A stretch of 64,000 nucleotides of DNA from Desulfobacterales bacterium. GTDB lineage: Bacteria > Desulfobacterota > Desulfobacteria > Desulfobacterales > JAIPEE01. The notes beneath the pieces were generated by a model. The model saw nothing but the letters and a program-made list of their open reading frames with translations. It did not search any database and had not been told where the DNA came from. Below are positions 44,562 through 57,436 of the stretch, one piece after another. A program made the position numbers and the translations under genes. The DNA lies in NCBI GenBank assembly GCA_021737275.1, contig JAIPEE010000012.1, positions 1 to 64,000 on the forward strand, written 5' to 3'. The number at the start of each line of letters is the position of its first letter. Positions within the stretch are counted from its first letter, which is position 1.

Positions 44562-46406
44562 ATGTTTGCAAATTTTTTATATTTTATAATTGCCCTGCTG
44601 ATCTATATTGTTCACCAGCCAAAGGCAGAAACCTACCTTGGCGGGATTGAAACCTTAGCTGCGTTTATATGCCTTATCATAATCTTTACGCTGATTGTTC
44701 GGTTCTTGTTTAACCGGCTGCAAAAAAAGGCAAAAACAGAAAACAGTATTTTTTCCGGTAACCGCTTTGATCGTCTGATGACAAGGATGTCTATTTTCTC
44801 TCTTTTCATTTTAGCAATCAATATTTACGGGCTCAGCCTCAAATCTTTTTTTATCGACATCACTTTTTTTACAAAATTCCCGACAGCACAGGCATTTATT
44901 TTCATGGGTCTGTTCATATTTTATTTATCAATTTTATGGCGCTTTGCCTACAAGACGTATCAAAAGGTTTATAATGTTGATGTTTCCAGAAAAGAATATA
45001 TTCTTTCTAACATATCTTTTTCCGTACCGGTTCTTCTTCCCTGGTTTGTACTCTCCATAATACTTGATATCATCAATAGCCTTCCATTTGAGACACCCAA
45101 ACACATTTTAGCAACCCCTGCTGGAGAGTTTGGTTATTTTCTCTTTTTCCTTATTATAATTGCTGTTTTTGCACCGCTGATCATTAAAACATTCTGGAAA
45201 TGCACACCGCTTAAGGCGTCTGCAAAACGATATCAAATTGAATCTTTATGTAAAAGGGCCGGCCTCGGTTATCGTGACATATTAGACTGGCCGCTCTTTG
45301 GCGGAAAAATGATTACAGCCGGTGTTATGGGACTTGTTCAGAAATTCAGATATATTCTTGTCACTGATGCCATGCTTAATTTTCTTCTTCCTGAAGAGAT
45401 TGATGCCGTCATTGCACATGAAATTGGTCATATTAAAAAAAAGCACCTTATATTCTACCTTCTGTTTTTTCTGGGTTTTATGCTGATAACCTACAGTTTG
45501 TTTGACCTGTTTTTTGTATTGTTTATATTTATAGACCCCTTATTTGTTATGCTCAGTAAAACAGGCATTGATCAGGGCACGGCAACATCCGTTCTGTTCA
45601 GCATTTTACTTGTAGCCACCTTTTTGATTTATTTCAGATATATCTTCGGTTATTTTATGCGCAACTTTGAGCGGCAGGCGGATGCCTATGTCTATACACT
45701 GTTTGACACAGCCCTTCCCATGATTTCAACATTCAGAAAGATAGCGGCTACAAGCGGCCAGTCTCCGGACAAACCCAGTTGGCACCATTTCAGTATATCC
45801 GAACGGGTTAATTTTCTGCAAAAATGTGAAACAAATCGAATATGGATAAAAAAACAGGATGGTAAAGTTAAAAGAAGCATCATCATCTTTATAACAGCCC
45901 TTACAGTTATAACCGGCTCAGGTATTTTTTTGAAAAATAGTGACGCCGGCAAGCTGATTACCAACCGACTAAATATGAAGATTGTAATTAATGAGCTTGA
46001 AAAGTCTCCGGATAACACCGATTTACTTCATCTGCTCGGTGATATCTATTATGGAGATAAAAAATTCGGCGATGCAATTTTAGCTTATGAAAAAGCCATT
46101 TCATTAAATCCACACCGGGCCGAAACAGTTAACAACCTTGCGTGGCTCTATGCAACCTGTGAAGAGAAAATTTTTATTGATCCCGAACGGGCACTTTTTC
46201 TGGCACGGCGGGCAGCTTCCTTAAAGCCGGCACCACATATCCTTGATACGCTTGCAGAAAGTTATTTTATAAATGGATTATATGATGAAGCTATAGAGAC
46301 AGAAATGCACGCCCTTGAACTTGTCAAAACGGAGCGCGCATATTATGAAGCTCAACTTAAAAAATTTAGAAAAGCAGCCGGCATGAATCGCAGTGATTTT
46401 ATTTAA
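44562..46406 (+). CDS. M48 metallopeptidase with C-terminal TPR repeats
   Basis: 614 residues. Multiple membrane segments occupy the first ~240 residues, then the zinc site HEIGH (about 288) with the third ligand in NFERQADAY, as in HtpX/Ste24-type M48 proteases. Two more membrane segments follow the HExxH region, then one at about 445, and the last ~130 residues are TPR repeats (LHLLGDIYYGDKKFGDAILAYEKA, AETVNNLAWLYATC). Likely a membrane-protein quality-control protease. Its 3' end overlaps the convergent ATPase gene by 8 bp. Confidence 0.87.
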   Translation: MFANFLYFIIALLIYIVHQPKAETYLGGIETLAAFICLIIIFTLIVRFLFNRLQKKAKTENSIFSGNRFDRLMTRMSIFSLFILAINIYGLSLKSFFIDITFFTKFPTAQAFIFMGLFIFYLSILWRFAYKTYQKVYNVDVSRKEYILSNISFSVPVLLPWFVLSIILDIINSLPFETPKHILATPAGEFGYFLFFLIIIAVFAPLIIKTFWKCTPLKASAKRYQIESLCKRAGLGYRDILDWPLFGGKMITAGVMGLVQKFRYILVTDAMLNFLLPEEIDAVIAHEIGHIKKKHLIFYLLFFLGFMLITYSLFDLFFVLFIFIDPLFVMLSKTGIDQGTATSVLFSILLVATFLIYFRYIFGYFMRNFERQADAYVYTLFDTALPMISTFRKIAATSGQSPDKPSWHHFSISERVNFLQKCETNRIWIKKQDGKVKRSIIIFITALTVITGSGIFLKNSDAGKLITNRLNMKIVINELEKSPDNTDLLHLLGDIYYGDKKFGDAILAYEKAISLNPHRAETVNNLAWLYATCEEKIFIDPERALFLARRAASLKPAPHILDTLAESYFINGLYDEAIETEMHALELVKTERAYYEAQLKKFRKAAGMNRSDFI

Positions 46407-48696
46407 TACAGACCTTTCTAACCTGGATCAAGTCTGTGTATCCTGCAAAAACTTTTTCAATTCCATCCTGTTTTAGCGTCGTCATCCCGTCCTTTATCGC
46501 CTGCTCCCTGAGCTCTTCCATATGGGCTTTGCTCTGGATAAAACGTTTCATTTCATCAGTTCCCAAAAGGAGTTCATGAAGTCCCATTCTGCCGCGATAG
46601 CCTGTATTATTACAGATACCGCAACCTTTAGGTTTGAAAAGTTTCAAGTCGTCAGAATAAGTAATACCGGTATTTTTTTCAAAAGATTCTTCATTATATT
46701 CCCGTACAAGTTCATCAAATTCTTCCCGGGTTGGATGATACGACTGTTTACACTCTTTGCATAGTGTCAGCACAAGGCGCTGTGCAAGAATACAAAGAAT
46801 AGCATCTGCGAAGTTGAATGGATCCATACCCATATCAAGCAGCCTTGTTATACTTTCCGGTGCACTGTTTGTATGAAGGGTTGAAAATACAAGGTGACCT
46901 GTCAGGGATGCTTCAATCCCAATATGGGTTGTTTCCCTGTCTCGCATTTCACCAACCATGATAACATCCGGATCCGCCCTTAAAAACGACCGCATGGCTG
47001 CAGCAAAATCAAAACCGATTTTGGGTCTCACCTGAACCTGTCTCAACCCTTTCTGGGTAATTTCTACAGGATCTTCAGCCGTCCAGATTTTCGTTTCAAC
47101 TTTATTTATATATCCTAATGCAGAATGAAGTGTTGTTGTTTTACCTGAACCGGTGGGGCCGCAAACAAAAATGATGCCGTATGGATTCGTAATACAACCG
47201 ATAAATTTATCATAGTTATGCTCTGAAAAGCCCATTTTATCAAGAGGTATCGGTTCACCGGCTGCAAGAATACGCATAACAACATCTTCAAGGCCACCCT
47301 GGGTTGGAATGGTTGCAACACGAAGTTCAATGTTTTTCCCGCCATATTTTTTGAACTTGATTTTACCATCCTGCGGTTTACGTCGTTCTGCAATATCAAG
47401 ATCAGACATAATCTTGATACGTGAAACGACCGCACTTTTATAATTATAGGGTATTGTCTGATATACATAACAATTGCCATCAACCCGGATACGAACCTGG
47501 GTGTTATTTTTACCGGGATAGGGTTCCACATGAATATCAGAAGCGCCCCGGGCATGCGCATCCAGAATAATTTTATTTACAAGCTGGACAACAGCGCTGT
47601 CCTGCTCATCCAATAGTCCTTCCTGGTCCTCAGTCTCGTCAGACTCGGCTTCAAGTTGGGAAAGGATATCGCCAATTTCAGCAAGTTCCTGAGAGTCCTG
47701 TGTAAACAGGGATATAAACTCTAAAATGTCCGGTTTTAATGCGACATGGAACGTTAATTTTTTACCTGAAAAAAGAGATTTTATCTCATCAATTTTTTGT
47801 AGATCTCCCGGGTTATCTACAACAATAACAATTTTATCCTCTTCTTTGCAAAGGGGAACCCAAAAATTGCTTCTCATAAAATTTAATTTAAGACCGACAA
47901 GCAGTTCTCCGGGAATCGCTGTCTGAGGGTTATATTCAACAAACCTTGTATTAAAAAACTTTGCCAGAGATTTTCCAACTTCTTTTTTGGGGATTTTAAA
48001 TTCATTAATCAGAACTTCTTCAACAGATTCTTTGCGCTGCCGACCTTCAGAAACCGCTTTTTCAAGCTCTTTCTGTGTCAGAAGATGATTTTCAAGCAGA
48101 TAAGCAAATTTATTATTTACCCGGCTTCTTGCAATTCGTTTCTGATTATAAAGTGCAATGCCCAGAATCTTCGATAGCTCGTTAACAGACTGTTCATCAA
48201 TCTCCGTAAACGCATCGCCCGAAGTTCTGTTTATAATCTGAACAACACCCAGCAGAAAAGTTTTAAAAAGAATTGGAACAGCGAGTACTTCTTTAGTTTT
48301 GAAGCCTGTTTTCTCATCCCAACTGCTGTCAAAATTAAGCTGATCATCTATGGACTCAAGTTCGTCTTTATTGTAAACATTCTTGATGTTAACCAGAGTC
48401 TGTTTATATGCAGAATATCCGGCTATACTATGTGTGGAAAGGGGGATTCTGATTTCAGAAATTTCTGCACCGGATTTAAAACGTGATACAAGTTCCCGTT
48501 TAACGCCATCAACCACATAAACAGTTAACCGTTCAGCTTCAAAAAGGGATGTAATATCATCTTTTAAATCAATCAGTATCTCATCAAGATTGGCTGCAGC
48601 GTATAGCTTATTGATAATGTCCTGAAGCTTGGTCCGATATTCAACTTCAGTTTTCAGGCTTTGAACATCAGATTCATCATACTGTGCATTTAACAT
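46399..48696 (-). CDS. GAF-domain PilB/GspE-type secretion ATPase
   Basis: 765 residues. An N-terminal GAF domain (about 20-185; AAANLDEILIDLKDDITSLF, VVQIINRT) precedes a GspE N-domain (about 195-330) and the AAA ATPase: GPTGSGKTTTLHSALG Walker A, Asp box TAEDPVEI, Walker B DPDVIMVGEMRDRETT, His box TGHLVFSTLHTNSA, and a tetracysteine zinc site (CKECK...CGICNNTG). It powers assembly of type IV pili or a type II-like secretion system. The GAF domain may let a small molecule regulate the motor. No pilC or pilT is adjacent. Confidence 0.9.
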   Translation of the reverse strand: MLNAQYDESDVQSLKTEVEYRTKLQDIINKLYAAANLDEILIDLKDDITSLFEAERLTVYVVDGVKRELVSRFKSGAEISEIRIPLSTHSIAGYSAYKQTLVNIKNVYNKDELESIDDQLNFDSSWDEKTGFKTKEVLAVPILFKTFLLGVVQIINRTSGDAFTEIDEQSVNELSKILGIALYNQKRIARSRVNNKFAYLLENHLLTQKELEKAVSEGRQRKESVEEVLINEFKIPKKEVGKSLAKFFNTRFVEYNPQTAIPGELLVGLKLNFMRSNFWVPLCKEEDKIVIVVDNPGDLQKIDEIKSLFSGKKLTFHVALKPDILEFISLFTQDSQELAEIGDILSQLEAESDETEDQEGLLDEQDSAVVQLVNKIILDAHARGASDIHVEPYPGKNNTQVRIRVDGNCYVYQTIPYNYKSAVVSRIKIMSDLDIAERRKPQDGKIKFKKYGGKNIELRVATIPTQGGLEDVVMRILAAGEPIPLDKMGFSEHNYDKFIGCITNPYGIIFVCGPTGSGKTTTLHSALGYINKVETKIWTAEDPVEITQKGLRQVQVRPKIGFDFAAAMRSFLRADPDVIMVGEMRDRETTHIGIEASLTGHLVFSTLHTNSAPESITRLLDMGMDPFNFADAILCILAQRLVLTLCKECKQSYHPTREEFDELVREYNEESFEKNTGITYSDDLKLFKPKGCGICNNTGYRGRMGLHELLLGTDEMKRFIQSKAHMEELREQAIKDGMTTLKQDGIEKVFAGYTDLIQVRKVCIK

Positions 48697-48745
48697 AATA
48701 ATACCGACCGTATTGTTTTGATTTAATAAAATGGTACGCTATCAA

Positions 48746-48958
48746 TTATTTCTTCCAGAGCTGATCATAAAGTTTTTTACCACCTGCACCGGAAAGAATA
48801 ATGCTGATGAAAAGATAACAGAAATATTTCCAGATTTCACCTTCAATTTTTTGCATAACAACAGGATGTTGAATAATTACGGAAACAATCATTGCAACAC
48901 CCATAACAATCAGTGCAACACCCCAGATAACCTGAAATCTATCAAAATCTTTATTCAT
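48746..48958 (-). CDS. small two-segment membrane protein, unknown
   Basis: 70 residues with hydrophobic segments at about 10-30 and 45-60, charged ends, and a C-terminal GGKKLYDQLWKK. It lies between the ACT-domain gene and the GAF ATPase on the same strand. No family was recognised; it could be a minor membrane component of either neighbour's complex. Confidence 0.55.
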   Translation of the reverse strand: MNKDFDRFQVIWGVALIVMGVAMIVSVIIQHPVVMQKIEGEIWKYFCYLFISIILSGAGGKKLYDQLWKK

Positions 48959-48984
48959 AAAATCTGCTAAATCCGTTTGTATAA

Positions 48985-49416
48985 TTACAGGGTATACAAC
49001 GTGCTGCCGCCGATAGCCCGAACACCCTTTTCCTCAAGCAGTTTGAGAGCGTCATCTATCTGATCAAATCTGAATATCATCACTGCATTATCACCGCTGT
49101 TACGTACAAATGCATACATATATTCAACATTGATACCAGCTTCAAATAAAAGCTGAAGGATATCATTGAGTCCGCCGGGCCTGTCTTCAACCTCTACAGC
49201 GGCAACCCTGTTTTTCCCAACAGTAAACCCGTGATTTTTAAGGGTTGTCTCCGCTTTTTCAATATCATCAACAATCAGTCTCAACACTCCGAAATCAGAA
49301 GTATCTGCCAGTGAAAGCGCTCTGATATTAATACTGTTTTCAGAAAGGATCGAGGTAACTTCAGCCAGTCGTCCGGCCGTGTTTTCAAGAAAAACAGATA
49401 TCTGTTCTACATGCAT
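48985..49416 (-). CDS. tandem ACT-domain protein
   Basis: 143 residues made of two ACT domains (about 1-70 and 71-143): [20 protein letters not shown] and [20 protein letters not shown]. Such proteins bind amino acids and often accompany phenylacetate-CoA ligase and indolepyruvate oxidoreductase genes in anaerobes. The upstream frame extension is set aside because GGGAGG sits six bases before the ATG at 49416. It is 25 bp downstream of paaK. It probably senses an aromatic or branched amino acid and regulates the ligase (inference). Confidence 0.88.
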   Translation of the reverse strand: MHVEQISVFLENTAGRLAEVTSILSENSINIRALSLADTSDFGVLRLIVDDIEKAETTLKNHGFTVGKNRVAAVEVEDRPGGLNDILQLLFEAGINVEYMYAFVRNSGDNAVMIFRFDQIDDALKLLEEKGVRAIGGSTLYTL

Positions 49417-49441
49417 ATTTGGCCTCCCGTTTATATCAAAA

Positions 49442-50752
49442 TCAGATCTTGCGATTATCAATCACGCGTATAGCTTTACCCTCACTTCTTTCAATAGCCT
49501 TTGGCTCTACAAGCTTAACCTTTGCAGATACACCAAGAAGATCTTTGATATTTTTTTCTATGTTTCGCTCCATATCCTGAAGCTGTTTTACTTCATCTGA
49601 AAAAATCCCCTCACCTACTTCAACCCTGACCGTAAGTTTGTCCAGATTATCCACCCGGTCAACGACCAGCTGATAGTGCGGTTCAACACCACTCATCTCC
49701 ATCAGAACACTTTCAATCTGTGATGGAAACACATTTACACCGCGAATAATCAGCATATCATCACTTCTTCCGGTCACACGATTCATTCTGACATGTGTTC
49801 TTCCGCAAACACACGGCTCCGGATTAAGAGATGTAATATCGCGGGTACGATACCTGATAATCGGAAAGGCTTCCTTGGTTATAGAAGTAAAAACAAGCTC
49901 CCCGGTTTCACCGTAAGGAAGCGTTTCTCCTGTTTCAGGATTAATGATTTCAGGTATGAAATGATCTTCAAAAATATGCAGTCCCTGCTGAGCTTCATGG
50001 CACTCAATGGCAACACCCGGTCCCATGACTTCACTCAGGCCGTAGATATCAACAGCAACAATATTAAGTTTTTTTTCAATTTCATGTCGCATATTTTCAG
50101 ACCAGGGTTCAGCACCGAATATACCGAATTTGAAATTAAGATTTTCAAAGGAAACACCCATTTCAGCTGCAACTTCTGCAAGATGAAGGGTGTAAGACGG
50201 AGTGGCAGTTAAAATAGTCGGACCAAAGTCCTTCATAATAACAATCTGTCTTTTTGTATTTCCGCCTGAAACCGGAATAACAGAGGCGCCCAGTCTTTCT
50301 GCCCCATAATGCACGCCCAGACCGCCTGTAAAAAGACCGTAGCCATAAGCATTGTGAATCATATCGCCACGTGTTGCACCACCGGCTGCAAGAGATCTGG
50401 CCATCAACATTGACCACGTCTGAACATCCCTTGCGGTGTAACCAACAACAGTGGGTTGGCCGGTTGTGCCCGAAGAGGCATGAATTCTGACAACATTTTC
50501 CATGGGTGTTGCAAACATACCAAACGGGTAATTATCTCGTAGATCCTGTTTTGTGGTAAAAGGAAGACGCTTTAAATCATTAAGGGACTTGATATCGGTG
50601 GGTTTAAGACCGGCTTCAGCAATTTTTTTCTGATAAAACGGGACGGTTGCACATACCCGTTCTATAGTTGCCTGAAGCCGTCTTGCCTGTATTGCTTCAA
50701 GAGCCTCTCTGGGCATAGTTTCAAATTCAATATCGTAAATCATTCCGGACAA
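49442..50752 (-). CDS. paaK: phenylacetate-CoA ligase
   Basis: 436 residues of the adenylate-forming PaaK family, activating phenylacetate or a related aryl acid with ATP and Co[18 protein letters not shown] is the P-loop, [10 protein letters not shown] and [12 protein letters not shown] are the AMP-binding motifs, and the C-terminal [20 protein letters not shown] is the hinge region. In anaerobes such genes process aryl acids from aromatic amino acids. The ACT gene follows directly. Confidence 0.93.
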   Translation of the reverse strand: MSGMIYDIEFETMPREALEAIQARRLQATIERVCATVPFYQKKIAEAGLKPTDIKSLNDLKRLPFTTKQDLRDNYPFGMFATPMENVVRIHASSGTTGQPTVVGYTARDVQTWSMLMARSLAAGGATRGDMIHNAYGYGLFTGGLGVHYGAERLGASVIPVSGGNTKRQIVIMKDFGPTILTATPSYTLHLAEVAAEMGVSFENLNFKFGIFGAEPWSENMRHEIEKKLNIVAVDIYGLSEVMGPGVAIECHEAQQGLHIFEDHFIPEIINPETGETLPYGETGELVFTSITKEAFPIIRYRTRDITSLNPEPCVCGRTHVRMNRVTGRSDDMLIIRGVNVFPSQIESVLMEMSGVEPHYQLVVDRVDNLDKLTVRVEVGEGIFSDEVKQLQDMERNIEKNIKDLLGVSAKVKLVEPKAIERSEGKAIRVIDNRKI

Positions 50753-50918
50753 CTCCTTGATTCTGTTCTTTTAGCTGTATTGATGTAACAGGATGTTTGG
50801 TATTAACATAAAAAAACAAATAGATGTTATATCCACCGGATATAAATTTCAATAAAAAAAGGGATTCGGCAACACTGACACCGTTTTTTTGTCATTGTTT
50901 TAACCGGTTACCTGACTG

Positions 50919-52997
<2,079 letters not shown>

Positions 52998-53004
52998 TTA
53001 TCCG

Positions 53005-55629
53005 TCAGCAGCTGCCTTTAGTCTTTTCCTGTAAATCACTCAGACAATTCATCGCTTCGAGCGGTGTCATCTTGAGAATTTCAAGGTTTTTCAGTTTATC
53101 AATTATTAACGTTTGTGGTGAACTGAACAGTTCAATCTGCTCATGTACCTTAGGTCTTGCAACCGTTTCCAGTATTTCATGGACAGCCGTTTTGATGTGC
53201 CGGCCTTCATTTTCAATATCAAACATAATCTTTTTGGCCCGCGTAATAACATCATCGGGTATGCCGGCCAGTCTGGCAACCTGTATACCATAGCTCCTGT
53301 TTGTTCCACCAGGAATAAGTTTTCGTAGAAATATTATCTCATCGTTCCACTCTTTTACGGCAATATTAAAATTTTTAACACGCGCCTTTTTCTCTTCCAG
53401 TTCAGTAAGCTCATGATAATGGGTAGCAAAAAGCGTTTTTACGCCAGTATTATTTTTATCATGAAGATACTCGGCAACGGCCCATGCAATGCTAAGGCCG
53501 TCATATGTACTGGTTCCCCGGCCAATCTCATCCATAATGACGAGGCTTCGGGCGGTGGCGTTATTCAAAATATTAGCTGTTTCCTGCATTTCCACCATAA
53601 AAGTACTCTGGCCTTGAGATAAATTATCCAGCGCCCCCACTCGTGTAAAAATCCGGTCCGTAATTGAAACGTCCGCTTTTTCCGCCGGTACAAAAGAACC
53701 CATCTGAGCCATAACAACCAGAAGCGCAACTTGCCTGAGCATGGTAGATTTACCTGCCATATTCGGGCCGGTAATAACCAGCACCTGGTTCTCATCATTA
53801 TCAAGGTTTATGGTATTGGGAACAAAACGTTCGCCGGATATCAGTTTTTCCACTACAGGATGGCGGCCGTCATCCAGGTTGATTCTGCCGTCCTCGTTAA
53901 TTTTCGGCCTGTTATAATCATTTTGTTCTGATACTTCACCAAGGCTCAAAAGACAATCCAGCCGTGCGAGAAATGCGGCTGCATCCTGAATATCCGTATT
54001 ATTTTCAATTACCATTTCCCGGATATCATTAAAAATCCGGCTTTCGAGCCGGGTCCGTTTATCTTCAGCGCCCAGAATCTTCAGCTCAAAGGATTTCAAC
54101 TCGTCCGTTATATAGCGTTCGGCATTAACAAGTGTCTGTTTCCTGACATAATCAGGCGGAACAGATGAAGCTTGTGCCTTGGGTACTTCAATATAATATC
54201 CGAAAACCTTGTTATATTTCACCTTCAGAGACTTTATGCCCGTGGCTGATTTTTCATCAACTTCAAGCTTTGCAAGAAAGCCCTTGCCATCACGGCTGAT
54301 CTGAATCAGCTCGTCCAGCTCGGCATTAAACCCGGTTTTAATGATGCCGCCTTCATTTATAGTCGGTGGCGCATCTTCACGAATTGAATTTTCAATGAGG
54401 TCCGCCAGTTCAATCAGGTTCTCCCGGTGCAGATCGCCCTGAAAAAGATCAGCCTTCAGCTCTTTAAGTAAATCACATATCGGTGAAATGGCCTGTATGG
54501 ATTTTTTCAACGCAACCAGATCCCTGGCGTTGGCATGACCCATGGTTATCTTGCTGCCCAAACGTTCAAGGTCATAAACATTTTTTAGCAGATCAATCAG
54601 TGAATCTCGTTGCGGGGTATTGTTTTTTGCCTCTTCAACCGCATCCAGACGGCGTGAAATCTCATCAATATCAAGCAGCGGATATCTGACCCAGTGATTT
54701 AATAATCGGCCGCCCATGGCTGTTGTGGTGTGGTCAAGGACACCAATGAGCGTTCCCTTCCGGGTTCCTGTTCTGATATTTTTAACCAGCTCAAGATTCC
54801 GGCTGCTTAAATCATCTACCAGCAGGTACTGATCCAGAGGATATGTCTCAATTTTTGATATGTGTTTGATTTGCTGTTTCTGGGTTTCCTGAATATAACT
54901 CAGTAAAGATCCGGCTGCCCGTGTTCCGGCGTTAAAAGCTTCACACCCGAAACCTTCAAGAGATAATGTTTTAAACTGTTCCAGAAGTCTCTCGCGGGAC
55001 CGGCTGTATTCAAATGTCCGATTTTCAAGAAAAGAGACGGCTTTGTCCGTCAGCAGGTCAAAAAGGGGTTTGAGTTTCTCATCTTCTTTGGCGGTTTCAG
55101 AAAAAAGGATCTCACTGGGATCAATCCGTAATACTTCATCAAAAATTCTCTGTATATCTTCAGTCTCTGCTATTTTAAATGTGCCGGTTGATATATCAAT
55201 GTAGGAGAGGCCGGTTCTGCCGTTATCCCGAAACACAGAAAGAAGAAAATTGTTTTTCCTGGCATCAAGGAGCTCGTTTTCAAATATCATTCCCGGTGTA
55301 ACAACCCGGATAACATCGCGTTTAACCAGACCTTTAGCTGTAGCCGGGTCTTCGACCTGATCACAGATTGCTACTTTATATCCATTGTCAATAAGACGGG
55401 AGATATAACCCTGGGCTGCTCTGTACGGGAATCCGCACATGGGTACGGGAATGGAATTATTTTTATTTCTTGACGTCAGTGTTATCTCAAGAACACGGGA
55501 TGCCACCTCGGCATCCTCAAAAAACATCTCATAAAAATCTCCCATCCGATAAAACAAAATAGCATCCTTATATTTATCTTTAATAGACAAATACTGCTTT
55601 ATCATGGGGGTAGCTTTAGATTTCGTCAT
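53005..55629 (-). CDS. mutS: DNA mismatch repair protein MutS
   Basis: 874 residues. The mismatch-binding FYEMF motif is at about 32, the connector, clamp and lever domains fill the middle, and the ATPase near residues 610-760 has GPNMAGKSTMLRQ, IMDEIGRGTSTYDGLSIAWA and the TLFATHYHELTEL His loop. Its length fits the family (E. coli 853). It starts methyl-independent or mutL-dependent mismatch repair. mutL is not in the window. The amidase follows after 7 bp on the same strand. Confidence 0.97.
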   Translation of the reverse strand: MTKSKATPMIKQYLSIKDKYKDAILFYRMGDFYEMFFEDAEVASRVLEITLTSRNKNNSIPVPMCGFPYRAAQGYISRLIDNGYKVAICDQVEDPATAKGLVKRDVIRVVTPGMIFENELLDARKNNFLLSVFRDNGRTGLSYIDISTGTFKIAETEDIQRIFDEVLRIDPSEILFSETAKEDEKLKPLFDLLTDKAVSFLENRTFEYSRSRERLLEQFKTLSLEGFGCEAFNAGTRAAGSLLSYIQETQKQQIKHISKIETYPLDQYLLVDDLSSRNLELVKNIRTGTRKGTLIGVLDHTTTAMGGRLLNHWVRYPLLDIDEISRRLDAVEEAKNNTPQRDSLIDLLKNVYDLERLGSKITMGHANARDLVALKKSIQAISPICDLLKELKADLFQGDLHRENLIELADLIENSIREDAPPTINEGGIIKTGFNAELDELIQISRDGKGFLAKLEVDEKSATGIKSLKVKYNKVFGYYIEVPKAQASSVPPDYVRKQTLVNAERYITDELKSFELKILGAEDKRTRLESRIFNDIREMVIENNTDIQDAAAFLARLDCLLSLGEVSEQNDYNRPKINEDGRINLDDGRHPVVEKLISGERFVPNTINLDNDENQVLVITGPNMAGKSTMLRQVALLVVMAQMGSFVPAEKADVSITDRIFTRVGALDNLSQGQSTFMVEMQETANILNNATARSLVIMDEIGRGTSTYDGLSIAWAVAEYLHDKNNTGVKTLFATHYHELTELEEKKARVKNFNIAVKEWNDEIIFLRKLIPGGTNRSYGIQVARLAGIPDDVITRAKKIMFDIENEGRHIKTAVHEILETVARPKVHEQIELFSSPQTLIIDKLKNLEILKMTPLEAMNCLSDLQEKTKGSC

Positions 55630-55671
55630 ACGTTATAGAACAACAAATATAATATTATCCTTCATGTAAAA

Positions 55672-56088
55672 CTATTCTATTTTTTCAGGATCTTCTTTAG
55701 GTGTTTCAGTTGTATCAGCGTCAGAAGAAGGTGCCATTTCAATAACATCCTGAGATGCGGCTTCTTCAGCAACTTCTGAACCGGATGCCGTATCATCCTG
55801 TGCGGTCGGCTGGGCAACTGCCAATACTGAGTCATATTGAGCCTGAAGAATTTTAATTTTCTTTTTAAGTTTAAGCCGGGAAGTCATGTTCAACAGATAA
55901 GCAACAATCAAACCGGCGGCAAAACAGATTAAAAGCCAATATCCGATAAAAAGTGCCTTTGTTTCAAAATGTTTTATTATATCAAGAGATATCGCTTGTT
56001 GTGTGCTGAAAAATTCAATGTTCTGATAGCCGATAAGTACCAGTAAAACAAAAATGATGATCCAAAAGCCGACTTTCAGTTTTTTCAT
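55672..56088 (-). CDS. LapA-like membrane protein
   Basis: 138 residues with two N-terminal membrane segments (about 8-25 and 45-68), a basic patch (SRLKLKKKIKIL) and an acidic, low-complexity C-terminal tail (Ala, Asp, Glu, Ser). It resembles LapA/DUF1049 inner-membrane proteins linked to envelope assembly. It is 11 bp downstream of the HIT-family gene. The acidic tail is longer than in typical LapA. Confidence 0.7.
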   Translation of the reverse strand: MKKLKVGFWIIIFVLLVLIGYQNIEFFSTQQAISLDIIKHFETKALFIGYWLLICFAAGLIVAYLLNMTSRLKLKKKIKILQAQYDSVLAVAQPTAQDDTASGSEVAEEAASQDVIEMAPSSDADTTETPKEDPEKIE

Positions 56089-56099
56089 TATTTTCTCCT

Positions 56100-56591
56100 T
56101 TATTTTAAGTCACTTATATCAACTTTATCAAAGTATGGTTTTAAGTTATTAAATGTCTCTTTAAGGTGTTCGGGAATCACACGGACATCTGCAAAAACGG
56201 ATAATGCATTAACGTCACCATACCACCTGGGTACAATATGAAAATGAAGATGTTCTTCGACACCGGCACCGGCGACTTTTCCAAGATTAAGCCCGACATT
56301 GAAACCGTCAGGTTTCATCGATTCCTTTATGATGCCAACTGCCTTTTCAATCGTCATCATCAGGGTTTTCATCTCGTTGCCGTCAAGTTCATCAAGCGAC
56401 GCAATATGTCTGACAGGTGCAACAAGCAGATGGCCGTTTATATAAGGATATTTATTCATAACAACCATCGAGATATCACCCTTGAACAGGGTTAGCGCAT
56501 CATGTGTTGTCACGGCATTGCAAAAGACACACCCCGGCTCTTTATCACCGAGAATGTAATCGATCCGCCATGGAGCCCACATGGTTTTCAT
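56100..56591 (-). CDS. HIT-family nucleotide hydrolase
   Basis: 163 residues with the histidine triad HLHFHIVPRW near residue 118, and the N-terminal CVFC...NKYPYINGHLLVAPVRH. The GalT/Ap4A-phosphorylase-like MWAPWRIDYI start resembles bacterial Ap4A-type hydrolases. AAAGGA precedes the ATG at 56591; an extended in-frame start at 56633 is not needed. Likely substrate: an AMP-containing or adenosine polyphosphate molecule. Confidence 0.9.
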   Translation of the reverse strand: MKTMWAPWRIDYILGDKEPGCVFCNAVTTHDALTLFKGDISMVVMNKYPYINGHLLVAPVRHIASLDELDGNEMKTLMMTIEKAVGIIKESMKPDGFNVGLNLGKVAGAGVEEHLHFHIVPRWYGDVNALSVFADVRVIPEHLKETFNNLKPYFDKVDISDLK

Positions 56592-56692
56592 AAATAATCC
56601 TTTATCTTTGTATGATACTGCAGATATTCTCATACCTCAGCATATTTTAACTATATATTGTACCTTTTTAGCTTGCAAAACACAACATCTTT

Positions 56693-57427
56693 TTACTGAT
56701 TTCCTATTGGAACCAGCTCTACATTGCCCCACAGGCCGATCTCATCTCCGGATATAATGAGGATGCCGTCAACACCTTCAATACTTGTCCCGAATTCAAC
56801 TGCAGCCTGAATATCCGTTTTTGTTTTCACATGATTTCCAATTGAGGTGGCTGCAGCGTCCGCAAGAGAACATGATTCTGAAATGACACAAACCGCATCT
56901 GCCCGACCCAGGCTTAATGAGTGGCCTATGGTGCCGGATGAGGTACAAACCGCTACAGGGTTTTTGTCGCTTTTAATAATGATACCAATCTTCATACTTA
57001 AAGGAGACGCACCGGCATAGATGCCGACAGTCAGGGGTTTATCGGTTTTGATAAAAAGATCACCACCATTTTCAACAATAATTTCATCAGAACTTTTAAG
57101 AAGTGCCTTTCCGACATATTCAGCCATAGCACCGGCTACGGCAGCCATGGGCCCGACACCTGACCGCTGTCCGGCTTCAGCCATGTCTGTTATAATTTGA
57201 GCCTCAGGTGTGTTGATCTGCCAGGGAACAAGTGTTTTTTGAAATCCGGGATACCGGCTGATATAGTTTTCAATATATCCTCTGTATTGCAGAATCAGAT
57301 CCTTTGCCAGAACGTCAAGCACCGCTTTCGCATAAATAGAGAGATCGGTCTCCTGAACAACAACATTAAAAGGAACAAGATTTTTTTTGGGTGTAATTAG
57401 GTGACGGTATGTTCTCTCTTCAGTCAT
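56693..57427 (-). CDS. UPF0280 family protein
   Basis: 244 residues of the UPF0280 family, related in fold to ApbE-like flavin transferases. RSGVGPMAAVAGAMAEYVG, DEIIVENGGDLFIK and SSGTIGHSLSLGRADAVCV are the conserved blocks. The function is not established; many archaea and anaerobic bacteria carry it. It is 9 bp downstream of the dGTPase gene, probably one operon. Confidence 0.88.
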   Translation of the reverse strand: MTEERTYRHLITPKKNLVPFNVVVQETDLSIYAKAVLDVLAKDLILQYRGYIENYISRYPGFQKTLVPWQINTPEAQIITDMAEAGQRSGVGPMAAVAGAMAEYVGKALLKSSDEIIVENGGDLFIKTDKPLTVGIYAGASPLSMKIGIIIKSDKNPVAVCTSSGTIGHSLSLGRADAVCVISESCSLADAAATSIGNHVKTKTDIQAAVEFGTSIEGVDGILIISGDEIGLWGNVELVPIGNQ

Positions 57428-57436
57428 AATTATTAT

